64,000 bases of DNA from Zerene cesonia (taxonomy: Eukaryota; Arthropoda; Insecta; Lepidoptera; Pieridae), in contig NC_052127.1 in NCBI RefSeq assembly GCF_012273895.1, forward strand, positions 682,001-746,000, given 5' to 3'. The notes under the pieces are model-generated. The model made no database searches and had not been told where the DNA came from. It saw only the letters and a program-made list of their open reading frames with translations. Positions 11,801 through 24,000 of the stretch are shown in pieces. Made by a program: the position numbers and the translations under genes. Numbering within the stretch: the stretch's first letter is position 1; each line of letters begins with the position of its first letter.

Positions 11801-14800
11801 TAAACCTGTTAACAATGTTTAGATTTTGATACAGTATCTTTTCCATACAGTAAGCTACCTCTGCATGACCACCGGGGTTCTCTACACATGGCCATCATCA
11901 GTGATCAAGATATTCCATTCAGAGAACACACCACTGAACCGGACTATGTCGGAGACCGAAATCTCTCTGTTGGGGAGCTTGACGTCCATCAGTGCTTTAT
12001 TTACGATTCCCTTGTCTGGAGTGTTTCTGGATAAGCTGGGGAGGAAGTATACCTGTTTTGCAATGTCTTTGTTGCAAGTGGTAAGTGTTTGTGGAATCTT
12101 ATGTGAGAATTAAAAAAAAAAAATGACAACTGGAATAACATATAGGCCACTTTTTATCCCGATGATCCTACGGGATACGTACTTCCGTGGGTGAAACCGC
12201 GGAGCGCACTTAGTTTATAATAAAAGTTTGCTTGTTTTAATTACACGACTTGGGTGGCGTCCTAATTATTATTATTGAAAACATAACTTACGCCATACGT
12301 CTTGAAATTGATTTAATATCCAGTGTTCGAACAACCCTTGATAGAAGAAATGCATCTTATTCGTTAGCAAATAAATTAAAAATCAACGGAGAGCCAATCT
12401 TAAAAGTGGAGAAAGTGCATTTCAAAGTAGGTTAAAGACCTCTATCACAATATTATTTACTTACGTATTGTCTATAGTTTAATAATAAAGAAGGGAATTA
12501 TACTTACACCATAAATACATTTCTATTTCAGATAGGCTGGACAATAGTCATATGCTTCGACTACGTGGAATCGATCTTAGCTGCGATGTTCATAGCTGGT
12601 CTCAGCTCCTGCATTTACCTCGTAGCTCCCATGTATGCGGGAGAATTCTGCCAGGAGTCCATAAGAGGTATTTTTTTACCATGTCACTAAACCGGACTAT
12701 AAACAATTGCCCTATCCTGATATTAATAACTATAAAACTATTTATTGCAGACGCATTTATTGTGTTATTATTCAAAACATAGAGGTCCCACATCTTGTGG
12801 TGTACTATTTTCAATAAAACTTTTAGTCTGGCATACATTGATTACGCGAAAAATACGCATAAAATCCCCGACCCAGTTGAATTTGGCAAACTGACATTCG
12901 TCACCCACGGGTCCACGTCCGGACAACTGGCATACAGTTTACTGCCATTCGAGTATTTTGAACGAAATCAATCTGGTTTCACGAAAACACTCAGTAGACC
13001 TTCAGTTGACCCGTTCCTTTTCCTGGCTTTCCCAGACGATTCCTTCATTCGTTGTGTGTTCATGGGCGGTGGCGATCGCTTATCATCAGACGAACCATCA
13101 GCACATTTGCCAGCTATGACATAAAAAAAGAAGAAAACATACATTATAACCAACGGATGTGGGCACACACACAGGCACACCTGATCTATTATAAATTTTT
13201 TATAGCAGTGGCCTACCCTATTTTAAGTGGTCCCCACCCATTGGTTACGGATGGCTTTAAATGACAATTACTCTTGTTTTCTAAAAGAGTCAATGTAATA
13301 TTTCATGAACACCGCAGGCTTTTTTTTTATGTCATAGCGGGCAACTGAGCTGGTGGTTCGCCTGATGGTAAGCGATCACCACCGCCCATGAACATTCGCA
13401 AAGGTAGTGCCTCTACGAATGTGCTGCCCGCGTTTATGGGGTAAGGGATAAGGAAAGGATTAAAGACTGGAAAGAAGGAATGGACTAGGATGGGTGAGGA
13501 AAAGGAGACGGGCCTCCGGCTCCCCCACTCACCGTACGAAACACAGTGGCATGCCACTATTTCACGCCGGTTTTCTGTGGGGGTGTGGTACTTCCCCGGT
13601 GCGAGCTGGCCCAATTCGTGCCAAAGCGTGCTCGACTACCACAAAAATACCATGTACAAATGTATAATAATACCATCTACAAAGGTACCATGACAGCTGC
13701 CGTAATGACGTTCTTTGCTGTGGGCTGGCTGGTCTCGTATATCCTGGGAGTGCTGGAATATCGAATGATGAACTACATATGCTTGACGATGTGCGTGGTG
13801 GGGACCTTGCTGCAGTTTTATTTGTGGGAGTCCCCGTTGCATCTAATGAAGCAAGGCTTGGAAAAGGTTTGAATATCAGATAATATTTGTATTTTAAATA
13901 CGCATAGAATTATTGCAATAATATTCTACATCAACATAACTAATGCGTATGATATGTCTTTAATAGCATAAAAAACAGATTTATTTAAAAATGAACTAGA
14001 CTATATTTGTGAACATATCCAATTAATTTGAAAAGCAACGTTCTCAATATATAATTATTTAATTATCATTCTTCTATTCTTCAAAATGTTAAAAACAGTG
14101 ATGTTTTTCAAATAAAAACTACTATTACATATTCTTTGCAGGAGGCAATGAAGACAATAGCTCATTACAGAGGAGTCAGAATTGATTCAAAAGAGGTTCA
14201 TCAAGAAATAAACAATTTGAGAGTGGCACTTAATCCAGATTTAGACGGCAAGTATATTCAACGGATTATGACATCCATTCTTAACAGTCTAACGTAAGAT
14301 AAACATTTGGGGACGTTATTTCACGACGAATGGGTCGCGGACGAATTCCAACAAGTAACCGTTGCCCATTCACTAACGTGGCTCGACATTGAGGTTTTAG
14401 TCGGTAGGAATAAGACCGGTGGAAGCCCAAGGTATTGTATTGTATTGTATTGCATAATTACAATATTGCGTAGATATGCAATATTTCTTTACTATAAACA
14501 AGGGGCGTAATGTCAATCCGTAGTTAAAACCCATCTTTCCAATAAGATATTACACAATAAAACGTCACATGGAAAATGTCGTAACCCGAACAATTAAAAA
14601 AAAGATCAAAATAGTTTTTTAATACGTTTGATGAATAAATTTTAACCAACTACTGAAAAAGTCCAATAATTGACTATAGATGAATGATATCTATTGACTA
14701 AATTTTGTAATGCCACTCATGCAAACATGCTATAAAAGAAGCCTCTTGGTTATAAAACTAGTGTTTTATCTTTTGTTCCTTTATATTTATACTTGAAATA

Positions 14801-17785
14801 TATGTATTATTAAATTAATAAATATTTGATTCTTTTCAGATGCGACACCCGAAGCGGAGAAGTTACAGCCAACGGTTGAAAGAGAAAAACTTTCTACATG
14901 GCAATTTTTAAGTAAGTATAGTTATAGAAAAGCACTTTTTATTAGGACGTTCAAAATTAATGTTATTAACAAGAAATAATCTTATGTTATATTTTGTTTC
15001 GTCTTCTTAATATTAGAATAAGTAAAATGTACAAAACTTCTAGACTACAAATATTACATGACGTGGATGGAGGTACTACTCTAATTTAGTCGAAAAACAT
15101 CCTCCTTCGTTTTTTGAGACAGAACCCCTAGTAGAATGGAATTATTTTACACAGATTACTGCTGGAGTTAGGTCCTGGAAGCCAGTTTCCTTTTCCTTCC
15201 CAGTCCATTCCATCATTCCAGTTGTCAACCCTTTCCTTAACTCTTTTTCCTAAAAGCGGATGGGCTGTGGTGATCGCTTACCAGCTCAATTGCCCGTTCT
15301 GACATAAAAATAAAACATTAATCTACATGAGTTTGCTTCACTAGCGTATTGAAATTTTGGGGCGCGTCTAACGTATCTACAAATTTAAATATTTCAGCGT
15401 TTCCGAATAATAACAAGACAAGTCAAGACAATAATTCTTCTTCCAGAAAAATCCCGCTCGACCCGTCGCGCTCTGCTGCTCTCCCTCGTTCTGTACACCG
15501 CTGTGGTATTCCAGGGCCAAGTGGTTATACAAGTGTACGCTGAGCCGCTATTCACGCTGGCCGTTCCCAGCGTGCCAGCGACTGTCTGCAGCGTGACATT
15601 CGCAGTGGTCAACATCGCAGCGGCCCTCGTTGTGCTCTACTTGGTGGACAGATCGGGGAGACGGGTGAGATGTCGAAATTAATGTGGTTTATACAATAGA
15701 ATTAATTTTGTTGTTAAGAAAGTCTTTAAGGAAACAGAAGTGATTTTTCACGTGTAAATCCTATAGGTACTTTGGCACTATCATATAATAATGAAAATTA
15801 TACGTATATAAAACACGACAGCCCCAAAAAAAACTCTCTTTATAACCTCTTTAGCAGCTCCAACACGAAATAACCGTTTTAGACGCTAAAGCTATAAGGT
15901 TTTAATTAATTTTATTAACAATCTATTTTGTACTGCTTCTCTGATTATTCTCGTGCTTAAATCCTATCCTACTTCCTACTAATCCTACTAATCCTACTAA
16001 TATTATAAATGCGAATGTTTGTGAGTTTGTTGCTCTTTCACGCAAAAAATACTGAACCGATTGCAATGAAATTTGGTACGTAGACAGCTGGACAACTGGA
16101 ATAACATATAGGCAACTTTTTATCCCGATATTCCCACGGGATATGGACTTATGAGAGTGAAACCGCGGGGCACATCTAGTCCTACTAATCCTACTATCCT
16201 ACTTCCTAATATTATAATGTTACAAACGAAAGTTTGTAAGGATATGTGTGTGTTTGTTACTCTTTCACGCAAAAACTACTGTACCGATTGCAATGAAAAT
16301 TGGTACGTAGACAGCTTGACACTAGTTAATAGGCACAGATTAAAACTATTTACTACTTCAATTCTTACTTTTATAGCATTGCAATTCATTACATAAATGC
16401 GAAATTTTGAAAGAATAGAAAAAAATTCGATCACGAGGCGGGATTCGAACCCGCGTCTTTTTGCCATACCGTAGCAACGCTTAGCCTCTTTCTTCAAAAT
16501 TTCTCAACTATTTACTTAGTTAGATAAACCAATAATTCAGACTTTTTATCATAACAAATAAAAAACATTTATTTTTTCCAGCCATTGATGATCTATTCAT
16601 CGATTCTGACAGCATTCTTCGCATCTCTCCTGGGGACACAAATACAGTTTTCATGGGGACCCAATTGGTTGACAGCGGTACTTATATACCTATTTTGTAT
16701 AACCTACACCACGGGTGGCGGTATGATACCGTATACCATGAGCGCTGAAATGTTTCTACCGGAAGTAAGTGTTGCTAGTTATTATTCTTTACCCCTATTT
16801 TTAGGTAAATATCATTTTTATCAACTAAGTTAAAAAATGACCGAAATTATCAGTTCAACTGTAAGTCTTGTGTATGGTTATTCATAATTTTTTACTAGGT
16901 GAACCGATTTTAATGATTCTATTTTTATTTGAAAGCTGGTGCCTGCCGTTAGGTTCCCATATAAATTTGGTCTAATTTTGACAATTTGAAGGCGGTTTTA
17001 TTTTTTGTAAAAAAAAAATTTTTCTTATGTGGTTATAATTTATGTATGTTTCTTTCAGATAAAGAACTTCGCGACAATAGTGTCAATGGAATACTCCTTT
17101 CTCGGATTCTTTACTATTTTGTTCATTTATCATCCTCTAGTCTCAGCTGTGGGTAAGTAAGAGAAAGAAAAATGGTAGAAGAAAGAAAGGAATATATATT
17201 CTATATTTATTAATAAAAATTGAATATAATTTAAAAATTGGAATAAAGAAATAAAACATACAAATATAGCATGGTAAAAGATTAAAATGTCAATGTAAAA
17301 AGTCCAGCAATCGTCTCTGGCAAAAAGAAATAATTTTGTTTTTTTTTTTTTTAACAAAGATAAAGAATATGAAACGCATTAGTAGTAAATGCGATATTTT
17401 CTATACATGTGGCCGCTTATGAGCCCTACGAGATCAAATAATTCAAGTATGAGTAAACTTATTCCATTTTTTTAATAATATAAAATGGTTGCCATGCCAG
17501 ATTATCTGTAAAACTATGAAATCACTCAAAACTTCAATTCAATTTGTAGCAGTTATATTTAATTAAATCCAGGAATTCACGATTCGCCCTCACGTCATCT
17601 ACCAGACCAGGGCGTAAGCTAATATTAATTGAATTGTTCCAGGTCTAGGCCCAATTTTCTACATATTTGCGGGGGCGTGTATCCTAACAACAATGTTCTG
17701 CTATTTCTATATGCCAGAAACCAAGGGTCTTACCGTGGATGCCATACAGCTTTTATTTGCCCCGCGATCTCATAATAAAGTTTAA
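8880..17785 (+). CDS. MFS sugar transporter, Tret1-like (copy 2)
   Basis: Ten exons: 8880-8916, 11851-12080, 12532-12667, 13685-13866, 14142-14247, 14840-14911, 15447-15664, 16582-16764, 17059-17152 and 17643-17785. They join in frame to 466 residues. It is a predicted 12-helix sugar carrier. Signatures seen: DKLGRK in loop 2-3, GEFCQESIRG before helix 5, a hydrophilic central linker, DRSGRR in the second half, WGPNW, and MPETKGLTVD at the C-terminus. It is a tandem duplicate of the gene at 21015-27830, with matching exon lengths of 37, 230, 106, 218, 183 and 94 bases. Two oddities: the intron after exon 3 has no counterpart in either paralog, and exon 5 ends at a GC donor (gcaagt). The usual PESPR motif after helix 6 is replaced by ESPLHLM. 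No stop or frameshift is seen, so I treat it as intact. Substrate unknown. Confidence 0.87.
10055..10395 (+). repeat. Family B SINE-like repeat, near full length
   Basis: The best plus-strand copy. It opens with 'ggtagtcgagcacgcttcg', passes a 'gggggagccggaggcccat' block and a pyrimidine-rich stretch, and ends 'tgttcatgggcggtggtag' plus a poly-A tail. Open frames on both strands here are by-products of the repeat. Confidence 0.75.
11245..11575 (-). repeat. Family E tRNA-headed SINE
   Basis: Inverted copy of the element at 20345-20680. On the minus strand it starts with a tRNA-like head ('cactgagcagac' on the plus strand is the complement of its A-box side). It continues through the 'gatgaaggaaaaac' block and ends in a GAT-rich tail. 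It lies in the large intron 1 of transporter 2. Confidence 0.7.
12145..12215 (+). repeat. Family A repeat, 3' fragment
   Basis: Contains the 'ctttttatcccgat', 'gggtgaaaccgcgg' and terminal 'cttagt' blocks of family A, but not its 5' part. Confidence 0.6.
12990..13128 (+). repeat. Family B repeat, 3' half
   Basis: Retains the 'ccgttccttttcc' pyrimidine block, 'gttcatgggcggtgg' and the 'gctatgacataaaaaaag' tail. It faces the inverted copy at 13321-13643. Confidence 0.65.
13321..13643 (-). repeat. Family B SINE-like repeat, near full length
   Basis: Begins on the plus strand with a poly-T and 'atgtcatagcgggcaactg', and ends 'agcgtgctcgactacca', the reverse complement of the family head. It ends about 40 bases before the start of exon 4 of transporter 2, so it forms most of the 3' part of that intron. 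Confidence 0.75.
15150..15312 (+). repeat. Family B repeat, internally shortened
   Basis: Has the 'gtttccttttccttccc' block, 'gctgtggtgatcgcttacc' and the 'gacataaaaataaa' tail. The head is unrecognisable. It lies in intron 6 of transporter 2. Confidence 0.6.
15985..16320 (+). repeat. Two tandem family A repeats
   Basis: A complete copy (about 15985-16181) ends 'ggggcacatctagt'. It is followed within 15 bases by a second, 3'-truncated copy starting at the 'tataatgttacaaacgaaag' block. Both have the 'tttcacgcaaaaa' core. Confidence 0.7.
16400..16498 (-). repeat. Family C tRNA-like element, short copy
   Basis: The minus strand carries a tRNA-like core with the B-box/T-loop 'gcgggttcgaatcccgc'. 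It is bounded by 'ttttgaaagaatag' on one side and its inverted form 'cttcaaaatttctc' on the other. It lies in intron 7 of transporter 2. Confidence 0.65.
17774..17779 (+). terminator. AATAAA at the end of transporter 2
   Basis: A canonical poly-A hexamer lies within the last codons, just before the TAA stop, with T-rich DNA ('gatgttttattt') downstream. Transporter 3 has the same arrangement. If used, the 3' UTR would be only about 10-25 bases. Confidence 0.4.
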
Positions 17786-18064
17786 TATAAGCTTGATGTT
17801 TTATTTACATATATTTTAATGTCTACGTAGCAACGTTTATTAAAACCCACAGATTAAGTAAGTAACTTAAGCAAGTTGTAATTATAATTATACAAATATG
17901 TCGTTTATTGTGCATATAAGAACATATAAAAATGAAACTACAGATAACATAATAATATACTATGAAATTAAATCATAAAAAAATCAATTCCCTCCTGGCT
18001 CACGCGCTCACACGATATATAAATAAATACCCACGTTTATTATATATCATATTTATATATATTA

Positions 18065-18133
18065 CTTAGTCTGGCCATAAATACTGTTACACTTAATTAT
18101 AAAAAAATATTACATTTGAATTTCGAATCTGTC
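18065..18133 (+). mobile_element. Mariner-like terminal sequence before gap
   Basis: Starts 'cttagtctggccataaatac'. It is the same sequence as at 37070-37131, where a matching inverted end is visible beyond the gap. The element runs into the N stretch. No partner end is recognised in the first 230 bases after the gap, so the copy is truncated or the assembly is incomplete. Confidence 0.6.
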
Positions 18134-19133
18134 NNNNNNNNNNNNNNNNNNNNNNNNNNNNNNNNNNNNNNNNNNNNNNNNNNNNNNNNNNNNNNNNNNN
18201 NNNNNNNNNNNNNNNNNNNNNNNNNNNNNNNNNNNNNNNNNNNNNNNNNNNNNNNNNNNNNNNNNNNNNNNNNNNNNNNNNNNNNNNNNNNNNNNNNNNN
18301 NNNNNNNNNNNNNNNNNNNNNNNNNNNNNNNNNNNNNNNNNNNNNNNNNNNNNNNNNNNNNNNNNNNNNNNNNNNNNNNNNNNNNNNNNNNNNNNNNNNN
18401 NNNNNNNNNNNNNNNNNNNNNNNNNNNNNNNNNNNNNNNNNNNNNNNNNNNNNNNNNNNNNNNNNNNNNNNNNNNNNNNNNNNNNNNNNNNNNNNNNNNN
18501 NNNNNNNNNNNNNNNNNNNNNNNNNNNNNNNNNNNNNNNNNNNNNNNNNNNNNNNNNNNNNNNNNNNNNNNNNNNNNNNNNNNNNNNNNNNNNNNNNNNN
18601 NNNNNNNNNNNNNNNNNNNNNNNNNNNNNNNNNNNNNNNNNNNNNNNNNNNNNNNNNNNNNNNNNNNNNNNNNNNNNNNNNNNNNNNNNNNNNNNNNNNN
18701 NNNNNNNNNNNNNNNNNNNNNNNNNNNNNNNNNNNNNNNNNNNNNNNNNNNNNNNNNNNNNNNNNNNNNNNNNNNNNNNNNNNNNNNNNNNNNNNNNNNN
18801 NNNNNNNNNNNNNNNNNNNNNNNNNNNNNNNNNNNNNNNNNNNNNNNNNNNNNNNNNNNNNNNNNNNNNNNNNNNNNNNNNNNNNNNNNNNNNNNNNNNN
18901 NNNNNNNNNNNNNNNNNNNNNNNNNNNNNNNNNNNNNNNNNNNNNNNNNNNNNNNNNNNNNNNNNNNNNNNNNNNNNNNNNNNNNNNNNNNNNNNNNNNN
19001 NNNNNNNNNNNNNNNNNNNNNNNNNNNNNNNNNNNNNNNNNNNNNNNNNNNNNNNNNNNNNNNNNNNNNNNNNNNNNNNNNNNNNNNNNNNNNNNNNNNN
19101 NNNNNNNNNNNNNNNNNNNNNNNNNNNNNNNNN
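18134..19133. other. Assembly gap (1000 N)
   Basis: Exactly 1000 N, a conventional filler length, so the true size is unknown. The long open frames that cross it are artefacts. Confidence 0.98.
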
Positions 19134-19717
19134 TGTATCTTACTTTATTTTTTTTGTAACTTCGTTTTACCCAAATAATTATGTAAAATAAAACTAAATG
19201 AAAAAAAAAAATGTCACTAATAATATGTAATAATTTTTTTTTCTTTTGGATGGATGGTGTAGTAGTGTAAGTAAATATTAATGTATGACGCATATTATCC
19301 ATATATAATCGATTATTTGATCTAATAAATATTAGTCTTGATTTGAACTCCGGTCGTTTCACTTATCTCCCAACACACACCGTACACAACGTCTGAATAT
19401 TCCCATAGATAAAGAATGACAATTAATTAATTATTAAACATGAAACATCGCCTTAGGGGCAAACCAGTGTGGACAAGGTTGCAATGCATTGCGGTTGCTT
19501 GTACTAAAAAACAAGGGATTTTTACTGGAACACGATTAATAGATAAACATGAGTTTTAAACAAGTAATTACCTACTCTAAAATTATCCAAACATGATAAG
19601 CACAAAATATCAGTATGAATGATAATGATGATCAAAATATGAGTATATATAATAATGAGAAACCCCTTCAAACATCGGACTCTTATAGCAATCCAAAATT
19701 TAAGTAAAAATTATATA

Positions 19718-19997
19718 TCCGAGTCGAGGACGCTTCGGCATGAAAAAACGGCCAGCTCGCAGCGGGGAAAGTCCGAACCCTCACAGAAAACCGTGAAATA
19801 GTAGCATGCTTCTGTGTTTCGTATAGTTTGCGGGTGAGCCGAATTCTCGTTTCGATTCCTTCTTTTTACTCGTCAATCCTTTGCTTATAAGTGAGCATCC
19901 TATTCGCAGAGGCACTATCTCTGCGAATGTTCATAGGCGGTGCTGATCGCTTACCATCAGGTGAACCACCAGCTTAGATGCCCGTTTACTGCATAAA
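19718..19997 (+). repeat. Family B SINE-like repeat
   Basis: Diverged copy with 'gaggacgcttcggcatga', 'cagctcgcagcgggg', 'gcggtgctgatcgcttacc' and a short poly-A tail. Confidence 0.68.
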
Positions 19998-20344
19998 AAA
20001 ATCGAAAGTAAATGGTAAAATAAATTAATTGTGAACAACATAATATCACAAACTTAATAAAACTATAGGTTTTTCAAGGCACATGCGAACTGGCGGGCTG
20101 ACTAGCTCGCACTATGACCTATCTTATTTATACATATATTAGTATACTGATTTATTTAGTGCAATTGTAATTATATAGGTTTATATAGGGTTATAAAGAT
20201 TTTATGCGAGAGAATTTTCAAAGAGATAAAATGTTTTAAATATAATAAAATAAAATATTGTTGATAAGTTATAACTAATTTTGCTGTAAATTGAGATAAA
20301 TCAAGGGTCATCCATTAGCACTCCCGATCTTTAGATACTTATTA

Positions 20345-20680
20345 TTCCTATATTTTGTTAATGCAGTGGTGACTCAGTGGTGAGGACCTCGGACCATAAA
20401 AATCGATAAGTCGGGGTTCGAGACCAGGCGAGCGTGCAGGAAATAAACAAATTTTTCAATTTATCTGCACAAGTAGATAACATCACCACTGCTCGAAACG
20501 GTGAAGGAAAACATCGTGAGGAAACCGGCATGTCCAAGAATCAAAAGTTCGACGACATGTGACATCTGCCAACACGCACTTGGCCAGCGTGGTGGATTAG
20601 GGCCTGAACCCTCATAGGAGGCCAGTATCTCAGCAGTGGGAACATATATGGGCTGATGATGATGATGATGATATTTTGTT
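20345..20680 (+). repeat. Family E tRNA-headed SINE, full length
   Basis: The head 'gtgactcagtggtgaggac' and 'ggggttcgagacc' resemble the A and B boxes of a tRNA-derived RNA polymerase III promoter. The body contains 'ggtgaaggaaaacatcgtg' and 'tgacatctgccaacacgc'. It ends in a (gat)n tail after 'atatatgggctgat'. Other copies are at 11245-11575 and 27545-27655, both inverted. Confidence 0.75.
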
Positions 20681-21014
20681 ATCCCTCCCTTTTCTAATAG
20701 ATTCCTTCAAACAATGTACCTAATCGTATAGTAATATTACCGACCGTAATATACAAAAAATATTCAGTGCTCTAAAAAGTAAACCTGCTACACGGAAATA
20801 AACATTAATATAGCGACTAGCTACGTATGTGTCCTGAAGAAATGCCTTATAACAATAGTTAAATGCCGTATAAACAATATTTAATCCATCTTATCACATA
20901 TAATCAAGTATGTAACGTGTCATCGACTCCGCATTTATGTAGATCTCTGAAAAACTCCGGTCAAGATTATAGTTAAGAAAAAATTGTGCATTTATGTGTG
21001 AGTTGTATTAAAAA

Positions 21015-24000
21015 ATGGCTATTATAAATCAAGTTATTGCTACCGTAATAGGTAAGTCTTAATAGAGTTGTTTTATTTATATTTCAAAATATTGAGCGTG
21101 GAAATATGTGAAATGTCAGTTACATCACAGTTAATATCTACACTTATATTATAAAGAGGAAGAATTTGTATTCTGTTTGTTTGTTTGTTTGTAATGGACT
21201 CCAAAACTAATGGACCGATTTTCAAAATTCTTTCACCATTAGAAGGTTGCAACTTCAGAAACTTTTGAGTGACAAATATGTACCACGGGCGAAGCCGGGG
21301 CGAACAGCTAGTTACTACTATATCTGTAGTGTTAACGTTAAGTGCGTCTTGCCCTACTAATATTATAAGAGCAAAAAAATCTGCCGGTCTTTTCTTCACG
21401 CCTAAACCGCTGAACCGATTTGAATAACATTTGATACAGAGGCAGTTTGAGATTCGAGAAAGGACATTGGATAGTTTTTATCCCGGAAATCCCACGGGAA
21501 TGCGAACTATACATATAAAGACCCGGGAGTGTCTACTTTTCCTTTGATTGTGTGGGCGGAGGTACCTACAGGCGGATAGCTAGTATAAATACCTAAAGGT
21601 ATAATGATTGTACCTACAGAGTTAAAACTTATATCATATAATACAAAAATTAACATATTTTTAAAAGTTTTAAAGAATATAAGCTCTCTCAAGTTACTTT
21701 TAAATATTATATTATTTACCATTAATACACCAAATAAAATTGTCTATTTTGAGGATTGAATAATCAAAATCCTCTATTATAAGGTCGCTTTTATTATCTT
21801 CACTTGTATATTTGTATGTAACTGACTCCATACATTATTTATAAACCCACTTTAAAAGGACAGATTGGATTTAAACATATAAAAGATCGGTGACGATACA
21901 CAAATTTCGTAAGATTATCTTATTATAAGTGATACGACGTGTTTTATAATAACAAATACAGTCCTACTAATTCGAACCTCTATATAATTCAAAGTTATCA
22001 CGAGTTCCCTACGAAATCTCTTTATATTTTGAACTAAATCCATATATTTTTGTACACCTGGTAATTCAAACGATAAAATCACCATGTATTTGGTATAGTC
22101 TTGGATAAACAGTTAATAACAGATAGTTTTTTCAGTAAGCGGCCTCTGCTTCATGTTGGGCATGTCTTTCACATGGCCCTCATCAACCATGGACCTCTTT
22201 ACCTCCCCGAATACGCCCCTCAATAGGATGATGTCAGATTTCGAAGTGTCCCTCTTGGGAAGCCTGTCTTGCATCAGCGCCCTTCTAACGCTACCATTTG
22301 TGGGAATCCTGATGGAAAAGTTTGGAAGGAAATATACTTGTTTCGCCCTGTATTCGCTGCAAATGGTAAGGCTCATATGTTCTATAGTTTCGTCTAGTAT
22401 AGTCTGTGTGTAGTATTTTCTGTGGTTTTACATATTCGAGTTAGAAATTTTTATTTAAAAAAAAAAAATAAAAAAGTTAGTTATATTAACTCTATAATAA
22501 AGTTATTCTCTCTTTTTACGATAATTATAAATAGTATTTATCGGAGTATCTTCAAAATTCACAGCCCTCGTTGCTTTTTGTAAATACTTCATCCCAATTT
22601 AATATTTCCGTAAATGAAAGTAATAAAAAAAAAATTAAGCAACATAATAATATTTGGTTTTTTTTTACTTGTAGTTGCCTGGTAGGGATCACTGCAAAAC
22701 CTCTTTGACCGCCTCCTTGGTACAGTGGTTAACGCGTGAGCGTAGAACCGAGGGGTCCTGGGTTCAATTCCCGGTGGGGACGCACAAAAAAAAAATGTCT
22801 CGGTCTGGCAGGACACAGAAGGCTGATCACCTACTTGTCCGTAAAGAAAATCGATCAGTGAAACAGATGTACATCATCTGCCCCATACCCCACTAGGGGA
22901 CACGGGACTTCACTTTTATATTGTTTTTTTAATTCACAACTATAAATTAACTGTGTATATCTGAGAAAGTATAAATTAAAATTATATTAATAATAATAAC
23001 AATCGATTCCACAGATCTCTTGGATAATCATCATATCCTTCAATTACGTGGAAGCCATTTTGCTAGCAATATTCATATCAGGGATCACCAGTTGCACTCT
23101 TCTCATTATACCCGTGTACGTGAGCGAGTTCTGCCAAGAATCCATACGTGGTTCGATGGCATCTAGTGTGCTTATGTTTTTCGGATTTGGCATGCTCACT
23201 TCCTACCTGCTAGGCGGTTTGGTGCCATACAATGTTATGAACTACATAACATTGGGTCTGGCTGGTGTTGGAGGTCTGCTGATTACTCTGGTGAAGGACT
23301 CCGCGTTGTACCTGATGATCAAGGGACGGGAACGCGTGAGTACTTTCATATTGGTGTGATTGAGCTATTTTAAGGATTGTATATCTAGTAGATGAACTTA
23401 AAGGGCTAATGAAATTACATTTTAATGATTGAATGAATCCTGATTTTGTCGTGGTTGTATTGTACAGTTATTTCAACCGACGTTCCTAAAAAGAATCTCT
23501 CTCGGTTCTCAATTTAACTGTTGTGTTTCCTTTGTTAGTCGATAATTCAGTGTTTTTTAATACAGGAAGCTGCTCTCTCTATTGCGCATTACAAAAGTTT
23601 GAATGCTAACTCGAACGAGGTCGAACAGGAGATAAAACACATTAAGAGACTCCTAAATCCTGAATTGGATGGTATGTACTTGTTTATTATACGGTTTTTA
23701 TTTATACTATAGAATAAACTTTAAATACAAGGAATTTTATAGCTAGTATAGTATTAATGTGTAGTTATGGTTAATAGTATTTCTTAAAGTACTATAATAC
23801 TGTAATATATAAAAATAATATTAACAACACTTTGTTTGTCCGCCATGGACTCCTAAGGTACTGTAATCAAAATTGCACACCATGTGCAGTTTGATCCAAC
23901 TTAAAAAATAGGATAGTTTATATTATATCAACTACGATAAAAGACTATCCGGACGGAGCCGGGGCGTGCAGTTAGTATTTGTTTAAGTTCTACTTCACGT

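Larger units (their letters stand above)
12668..13684 (+). mobile_element. Lineage-specific intron, probable inserted element
   Basis: This 1017-bp intron interrupts the Gly codon after SIR in transporter 2. The homologous sequence is uninterrupted in transporter 3 (inside its exon 23015-23335) and in transporter 1 (inside 1451-1625). The same five bases, AGGTA, stand at both borders (12666-12670 and 13683-13687). Removing one AGGTA plus the interior restores a continuous SIRGT reading frame. Inside are two family B elements in opposite orientation (12990-13128 plus, 13321-13643 minus) and an unrecognised coding-like stretch near 12830-13000. The 3' border has a poor pyrimidine tract. Confidence 0.6.
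19134..21014. other. Intergenic DNA before transporter 3
   Basis: Apart from two dispersed repeats (19718-19997 and 20345-20680), this is AT-rich sequence without recognisable exons. The promoter of transporter 3 should lie near 20860-21014. Confidence 0.5.

Noticed and set aside
18097..19362. Long open frames across both N stretches
   Set aside because: They exist only because N was read as open sequence.
22710..22790. tRNA gene in transporter 3 intron 2
   Set aside because: A and B boxes are present, but the acceptor ends do not pair and a SINE body follows.
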